Part shown: piece after piece, positions 59,763-64,000 of the stretch
How positions within the stretch are numbered: position 1 is the first letter of the stretch
Layout of the letters: each line of letters starts with the position of its first letter
Source: an uncultured Eggerthella sp.
GTDB lineage: Bacteria; Actinomycetota; Coriobacteriia; Coriobacteriales; Eggerthellaceae
DNA length: 64,000 bases
Direction of reading: 5' to 3'
NCBI GenBank assembly: GCA_900553605.1
Contig: USDX01000002.1
Location: forward strand, 62,001-126,000
Made by a program: the position numbers and the translations under genes
The notes under the pieces: model-generated
Seen by the model: the letters and a program-made list of their open reading frames with translations, nothing else
The model's database searches: none
What the model was told of the DNA's origin: nothing

Positions 59763-60275
59763 TTATCGCGCGTTGTTGGCCACAAGTTGCTTGAGCGCAT
59801 TCAGGTCTTTATCGTCGGGATGGGCTAGTGCTTTGTCGAAATTCTCGATCATTGCATCGATATTGGGCATATGATCGGGCTGTTGCTTCATCTTCTCGTA
59901 GCGCTCTCGTACGGATTGAGGCATCTTGCCTTGGCACATGTACTCCCCGACAACAGTATTGCTTGCATCAAGGGATTCCTTCGTCTTATCTAAGATCCCC
60001 TTGAAATAGGCTTCGCTGCCTCCGAATCCTGCGGTTCCGAACAGGAATATTTCCTTGTTTCGTAGCGTTTTCAAGAGATTCAAGGCGTTGTCGTCGGCAA
60101 TGCCTTTATTGGTCCAGAAACCTACGTAGATCATGTCCGACTTGGGCTCGTTTCCCGTGCAATCGCCAAAATAGTCGCAGCACTCTGCGGGTAATGCTTC
60201 ACGGATGGCTTCAGCGAGCTGCTTAGTGTTTCCGGTGCTGCTGCTGAATAAAATTGAGTAGTGGGATTGGGTCAT
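59763..60275 (-). CDS. Flavodoxin family protein
   Basis: A 170-residue FMN-binding electron carrier of the flavodoxin family. The phosphate loop is ILFSSSTGNTKQLAEAI. The flavin-stacking loops include YVGFWTNKGIADDN and GTAGFGGSEAYFKG. The C-terminus extends with LALKQLVANN-type helices. The SD CAGGA is before the ATG. Partner enzymes are not evident nearby. Confidence 0.85.
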   Translation of the reverse strand: MTQSHYSILFSSSTGNTKQLAEAIREALPAECCDYFGDCTGNEPKSDMIYVGFWTNKGIADDNALNLLKTLRNKEIFLFGTAGFGGSEAYFKGILDKTKESLDASNTVVGEYMCQGKMPQSVRERYEKMKQQPDHMPNIDAMIENFDKALAHPDDKDLNALKQLVANNAR

Positions 60276-60405
60276 GGTGTCCTGCTTTCTGCAGATGATG
60301 TTTGGCGAACATTGTAATCCCGCGATTGCTTCGTCGAAAGTGTGACTGCCTCATTCCTTGCAACTCGGTTCATATCTGTTCAACTCGCCGTTTGCGGATT
60401 AAAGT

Positions 60406-60472
60406 TGACATATGTCGAAAATGGGATTGACCGGTACGGCTGTGCCTCTAGACTAAATAGTGACATATGTCA
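60406..60472 (+). promoter_or_regulatory. Paired palindromic operators of the DUF134-NifX gene
   Basis: TGACATATGTCG (60406-60417) and the perfect palindrome TGACATATGTCA (60461-60472) are spaced 55 bases apart, about five helical turns, directly upstream of the regulator gene. The first contains TTGACA, which may be the -35. The arrangement suggests binding of a dimeric factor, possibly autoregulation by the DUF134 domain. Confidence 0.6.
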
Positions 60473-60486
60473 GAAAAGGAAATGCT

Positions 60487-61302
60487 ATGGCAGGACGAAA
60501 AGAAAGAACTCGGTTCGTGGGCATCGTGCCCGAATTCGTTGGTTTCGTGCCTGACGGTATCCCCACAGGGGACACTGTAGAGCTTGCCTATGACGAACTC
60601 GAGGTAATACGCCTTCTCGATTTAGAGAAAATGAGCCAGGAAGAAGCGGCGGCTCATATGGGCGTTTCACGAACCACGGTAACGGGTATATACGAACGAG
60701 CTCGTTCGAAAGTTGCTGACAGTTTGGTGAATGGCAAACGGCTGTGCATTGAGGGCGGTAACGTTGCGTTTCCTCCATGCGGTAGCGCCGATTTTGCATT
60801 TGTAAGCAATCCCAAGAAGAAGGAGGCTCTTATGAGGGTTGCGGTAACGTATGAAAATGGCGAAATATTTCAACATTTTGGAAGAACTCAGGCGTTCAAG
60901 CTATATGACATTGAAGACGGTCAGGTCGTGGCAATGCAGGTAGTCGACACTCAGGGTTCTGGCCATGGGGCTTTGGCGGACTTCCTTAAGGGAAATGATG
61001 TCGATGTCCTTCTGTGCGGCGGCATTGGTGGTGGCGCACAGAGCGCACTTGCAGCTCAAGGCATCGAACTGTATGGCGGGCTGTCTGGACTGGCAGACGA
61101 TGCCGTATCGTGTCTGCTGGCCGGTATTCTCGAGAAGAGCACTATGCCAGTTTGCGATCATCATGGGCATAGCCATGGGGGATGCCATCATGTCCACCAG
61201 CATGCGCATGGGGAATGTCAGGGTCACGCACAAATTCATGGTGAGTGTCAGGGGCGCAGCCACGAACACGGTGCATGTTGCCACGGTGGCCACGGCAATT
61301 AA
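60487..61302 (+). CDS. DUF134 DNA-binding / NifX-type (Nitro_FeMo-Co) fusion with His-rich tail
   Basis: A 271-residue protein. The N-terminal helix-turn-helix of the DUF134 type (MSQEEAAAHMGVSRTTVTGI) is followed by a dinitrogenase iron-molybdenum cofactor-like domain (RVAVTYENGEIFQHFGRTQA, DVLLCGGIGGGAQSALAAQG). The C-terminal 50 residues are rich in His and Cys (HHGHSHGGCHH and similar). Fusions of this type in anaerobes are thought to respond to metals or cofactor clusters. The SD AAAAGGA is before ATG 60487. Likely autoregulated by the paired palindromes upstream. Confidence 0.85.
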   Translation: MAGRKERTRFVGIVPEFVGFVPDGIPTGDTVELAYDELEVIRLLDLEKMSQEEAAAHMGVSRTTVTGIYERARSKVADSLVNGKRLCIEGGNVAFPPCGSADFAFVSNPKKKEALMRVAVTYENGEIFQHFGRTQAFKLYDIEDGQVVAMQVVDTQGSGHGALADFLKGNDVDVLLCGGIGGGAQSALAAQGIELYGGLSGLADDAVSCLLAGILEKSTMPVCDHHGHSHGGCHHVHQHAHGECQGHAQIHGECQGRSHEHGACCHGGHGN

Positions 61303-61325
61303 TGCTTTTGCTCTAAGGAACGTGG

Positions 61326-61362
61326 GGCTGGCTGACGGAAATGTCGCCAGCCTTATTTGTTT
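61326..61362 (+). terminator. Terminator after the DUF134-NifX gene
   Basis: GGCTGGC (61326-61332), thirteen-base loop, GCCAGCC (61346-61352), then TTATTTGTTTT. Confidence 0.8.
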
Positions 61363-61595
61363 TCAGCAGAGATAAGTCAATCGTTCGCCTCGGTGGGAAG
61401 TTGGTAAGCTTATGCGAAGAAGCAAAGTCTAGGTGTTGAAGACCTTCGCATTTCAACGCGGCGGATATAGGCAATGTTGCGTTTGGGCAGGGGTGCAACA
61501 ATGTGCTCGCTATGCCGAGCCTGAAAAGGAACCAAACGGCGAAAGCGCTGCGGTATATCGGATATGGGCGAAAGACTATGGATGAGGGCAGTCGG

Positions 61596-64000
61596 ATGAA
61601 TGCTGAACAGAGGCCAACTTGCATAAAGGTTAGGGGAGCTCGGGTTCATAACCTGAAAAATGTCGATGTCGATATTCCATTGGGCGGCATCGTTGGTATT
61701 GCGGGTGTATCTGGATCGGGAAAGAGCTCGTTGGCTTTGGGTGTTCTGTACGCTGAGGGTTCGCGTCGCTATCTCGAATCGCTTTCCACGTATACCAGAA
61801 GAAGGATGACGCAGGCGGCTCGTGCCGATGTCGATGAGGTTCTCTATGTGCCGGCGGCTTTGGCTTTGCATCAAAGACCCTCAGTCCCCGGTATTCGTTC
61901 CACCTTCGGCACGGGAACGGAACTGCTGAACAGTTTGAGGTTGATGTTCTCGCGCCTTTCCAGCCACCGTTGTCCTAATGGTCACTATGTTGAGCCCAGT
62001 ATCAACGTGGCTGCTATGAATGGTGAGCTGGTGTGCCCGGAATGCGGCGAGCATTTTTTCGCACCGGGGGCAGAGGACCTTGCTTTCAATTCCGCAGGAG
62101 CTTGCAAGCATTGTGGCGGTACGGGAATGGTTCGAACCGTCGATCGATCGACGCTTATCCCCGATGAAAGCAAAACCATAGACGAGGGTGCTGTTGCACC
62201 TTGGAATTCCCTTATGTGGTCGTTGATGACTGATGTCTGTCGGGAAATGGGCGTACGTACCGATATCCCGTTCCGCGAGCTTTCCGATAGGGAAAAGGAA
62301 ATCGTCTATGACGGCCCAATGGAAAAACGGCATATCTTTTACGTCCCAAAAAACAAAGACAGTGCTACGGCTGGCGAGCTGAACATGACTTACTACAGCG
62401 CAACCGCAACAGTGCTCAACGCCCTCAGGAAGGTTAAGGACGACAAGGGCATGAAGCGTGTTGGGAAGTTTCTGAAAGAAGAGATGTGTCCAGAATGCCG
62501 CGGTACAAGGCTTTCCGAAGAAGCTCGAGCACCGCGATTGATGGGCATATCGCTAGCCGATGCTTGTCGGATGACATTGAAGGATTCCGTTGCGTGGGTT
62601 AAACGCGTGCCCGAGGCTATGCCGTACGAAATGCGCGCTATGGCTCAGAGCATCTGCGAGTCGTATGAGGAAGTTGCCGCTCGGCTTATGGAATTGGGCC
62701 TGGGGTACCTAACGCTCGATAGAGCTTCGTCCACGCTTTCCACGGGCGAGCGTCAACGCATGCAGTTGGCACGAGCGGTGCGTAATCGTACGACAGGCGT
62801 GTTATACGTTCTTGATGAACCTTCTATCGGGCTGCATCCTGCCAACATCGTCGGTTTGAACGGTGTAATGCACGATCTTGTGCGGGATGGAAATTCCGTT
62901 TTGCTCGTAGATCACGACACTCAGATTCTTAAGGAATCGGACTGGCTTATCGAAATGGGCCCGGGTGCAGGCGTCGAAGGCGGAACGGTTATCGCCCAAG
63001 GCACCGTGAGGAGTATCGAAGGCAATCCGAATTCCGTGATAGGTCCTTACCTTTCCGGTGCGACGGCGGCCGATGGGTGTCCAAAGCAGATTGCTGCTAA
63101 TTATGATGACGCTATATGTATGGAGACTAGTTCGATCCATACCGTAAAGCCGCTTTCGGTGCGCATACCCAAGCATCAGCTAACGGTTATTACGGGGGTT
63201 TCTGGCTCGGGTAAAACCACCATGGTGCTGGAGAGCCTTATACCTGGCCTGGAGGCGCTTTGTTACGGTAGGCCTATGCCAAGCCATGTTTCTTCCATCC
63301 AGGCGGAAGGCATCAACCATGTGAAGTTGATCGACGCAACGCCCATTGGCGCTAACGTGCGTTCAACCGTTGCCACCTATGCCAATGTGCATGATGCGTT
63401 GCGAAGGACGTACGCAAGAACAACCGATGCGAAGGAGCTTGGACTTAAAGCGGGCGATTTTTCCTATAACACGGGGAGCCTCAGGTGCCCCGTTTGCGAT
63501 GGCACCGGAACTATTTCGCTCGATGTTCAGTTCCTGCCAGATGTCGATATTCCTTGTCCCGAATGCCGTGGGTCGAGATATCGGAAACAGGCAAATCAGG
63601 TTCGTTATGCAAATAAGCAGGGTGAGGAGTGCTCTTTACCCGAGCTTATGAATATGGATGTCAATGAGGCGGTAGCCTTTTGCCAGAACCTCAATTCCGT
63701 ACGGCCGAAGCTCGAAACCCTTCGAGATTTGGGGCTGGGATATCTTACGCTTGGCGAAGAAACTCCCTCGTTATCCGGTGGTGAAGCGCAGCGACTGAAA
63801 CTGGCAAGTGAAATGGGTAGGGAACAGACCGATTCTGTTTTTGTTTTCGATGAGCCCACCATTGGCCTTCATCCTAGAGATGTCCAGACATTGTTGCAGG
63901 TATTCGATGCGCTGATTGCCAAGGGGGCAACGGTTGTCGTGATTGAGCATGACCTTGATGTCATCCGTTCCGCTGACTGCGTTATCGACATGGGCCCTGG
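61596..64000 (+). CDS. UvrA2-type ABC ATPase, cut by the window end
   Basis: About 800 residues visible, open at base 64000. Two ABC modules: Walker A GVSGSGKSS near 37, signature TLSTGERQR near 380, VLDEPSIGLHP near 406; and GVSGSGKTT near 534, SLSGGEAQR near 725, FDEPTIGLHP. Zinc knuckles CPECGEHF, CKHCGG, CPECRG and CPVCDG are present. The segment after the first zinc site is short, so the UvrB-binding domain of normal UvrA is missing. Such shortened UvrA2 proteins occur as extra copies, some linked to drug resistance. ATG 61596 has GAGGG upstream; ATG 61578 is an alternative. Confidence 0.88.
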   Translation, partial: MNAEQRPTCIKVRGARVHNLKNVDVDIPLGGIVGIAGVSGSGKSSLALGVLYAEGSRRYLESLSTYTRRRMTQAARADVDEVLYVPAALALHQRPSVPGIRSTFGTGTELLNSLRLMFSRLSSHRCPNGHYVEPSINVAAMNGELVCPECGEHFFAPGAEDLAFNSAGACKHCGGTGMVRTVDRSTLIPDESKTIDEGAVAPWNSLMWSLMTDVCREMGVRTDIPFRELSDREKEIVYDGPMEKRHIFYVPKNKDSATAGELNMTYYSATATVLNALRKVKDDKGMKRVGKFLKEEMCPECRGTRLSEEARAPRLMGISLADACRMTLKDSVAWVKRVPEAMPYEMRAMAQSICESYEEVAARLMELGLGYLTLDRASSTLSTGERQRMQLARAVRNRTTGVLYVLDEPSIGLHPANIVGLNGVMHDLVRDGNSVLLVDHDTQILKESDWLIEMGPGAGVEGGTVIAQGTVRSIEGNPNSVIGPYLSGATAADGCPKQIAANYDDAICMETSSIHTVKPLSVRIPKHQLTVITGVSGSGKTTMVLESLIPGLEALCYGRPMPSHVSSIQAEGINHVKLIDATPIGANVRSTVATYANVHDALRRTYARTTDAKELGLKAGDFSYNTGSLRCPVCDGTGTISLDVQFLPDVDIPCPECRGSRYRKQANQVRYANKQGEECSLPELMNMDVNEAVAFCQNLNSVRPKLETLRDLGLGYLTLGEETPSLSGGEAQRLKLASEMGREQTDSVFVFDEPTIGLHPRDVQTLLQVFDALIAKGATVVVIEHDLDVIRSADCVIDMGP

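Noticed and set aside
61363..61595. Cobalamin or T-box riboswitch before the UvrA2 gene
   Set aside because: The core motifs of these families could not be found; only small unrelated inverted repeats are present.
1..64000. CRISPR arrays, tRNA and rRNA genes, phage structural genes, integrases
   Set aside because: Looked for on both strands; no repeat-spacer series, no cloverleaf with GTTCRA and no integrase motif were found.

Overview
The window is about 64 kb of compact, moderate-GC bacterial chromosome. The gene set and order suggest an anaerobic actinobacterium of class Coriobacteriia, probably near Eggerthellaceae. This is an inference from content such as the rarA / alaS / ruvX / mltG / aroCKB / efp / carboxylase / nusB / dxs series, the DUF134-NifX protein, the OFA-type transporter and frequent GTG and TTG starts. 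No tRNA, rRNA or CRISPR array was seen.

Layout. 0-4.3 kb: an AEC transporter cut by the window edge, galU, then a non-coding stretch with a 230-bp palindromic repeat and a predicted small RNA whose hairpin loops are all C-rich (minus strand). Next come a methyltransferase-like gene that lacks its zinc ligands, a small unknown gene, and a 6S-RNA-like structure (minus strand) divergent from addB. 4.3-32.6 kb: a long plus-strand housekeeping block with addB-addA and rarA (DNA repair), a membrane coiled-coil protein, an AI-2E-family permease, alaS, ruvX, mltG, a YqeG phosphatase, a shikimate-dehydrogenase-like gene, aroC-aroK-aroB, pepP, efp, a carboxyltransferase/AccB fusion with accC, an Asp23-family gene, nusB, xseB, dxs, ung and a CLC protein. 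32.9-37.9 kb: a SulP transporter behind a possible attenuator, an OFA-type MFS transporter and prfC.

38.1-46.2 kb is an accessory island. It holds a two-gene McrBC-like system (a coiled-coil AAA+ protein with a DUF2357-type PD-(D/E)xK nuclease). Convergent to it is a minus-strand cassette of ClpP peptidase, a VirD4/TraG-like ATPase without membrane segments, and a 191-residue unknown. Behind the cassette lie relics, including an approximately 80-bp piece of a second virD4 gene, which suggests a decayed integrative element.

46.3-64 kb: ygiQ, a nitroreductase, an esterase, a peptide-deformylase homologue without its catalytic Glu, a DMT transporter, ddh, trmO, a UPF0303-like protein, map, an HsmA-like membrane protein, a TetR regulator, a broken transporter fragment, a permease whose 5' end is damaged next to the second copy of the 230-bp repeat, a flavodoxin, a DUF134-NifX-His-rich regulator with paired palindromic operators, and a UvrA2-type ATPase running off the end.

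Best candidates for new biology: the C-rich-loop RNA, the McrBC-like pair, the ClpP/soluble-VirD4/191-aa cassette, and the carboxyltransferase-AccB fusion with a strong internal start site.
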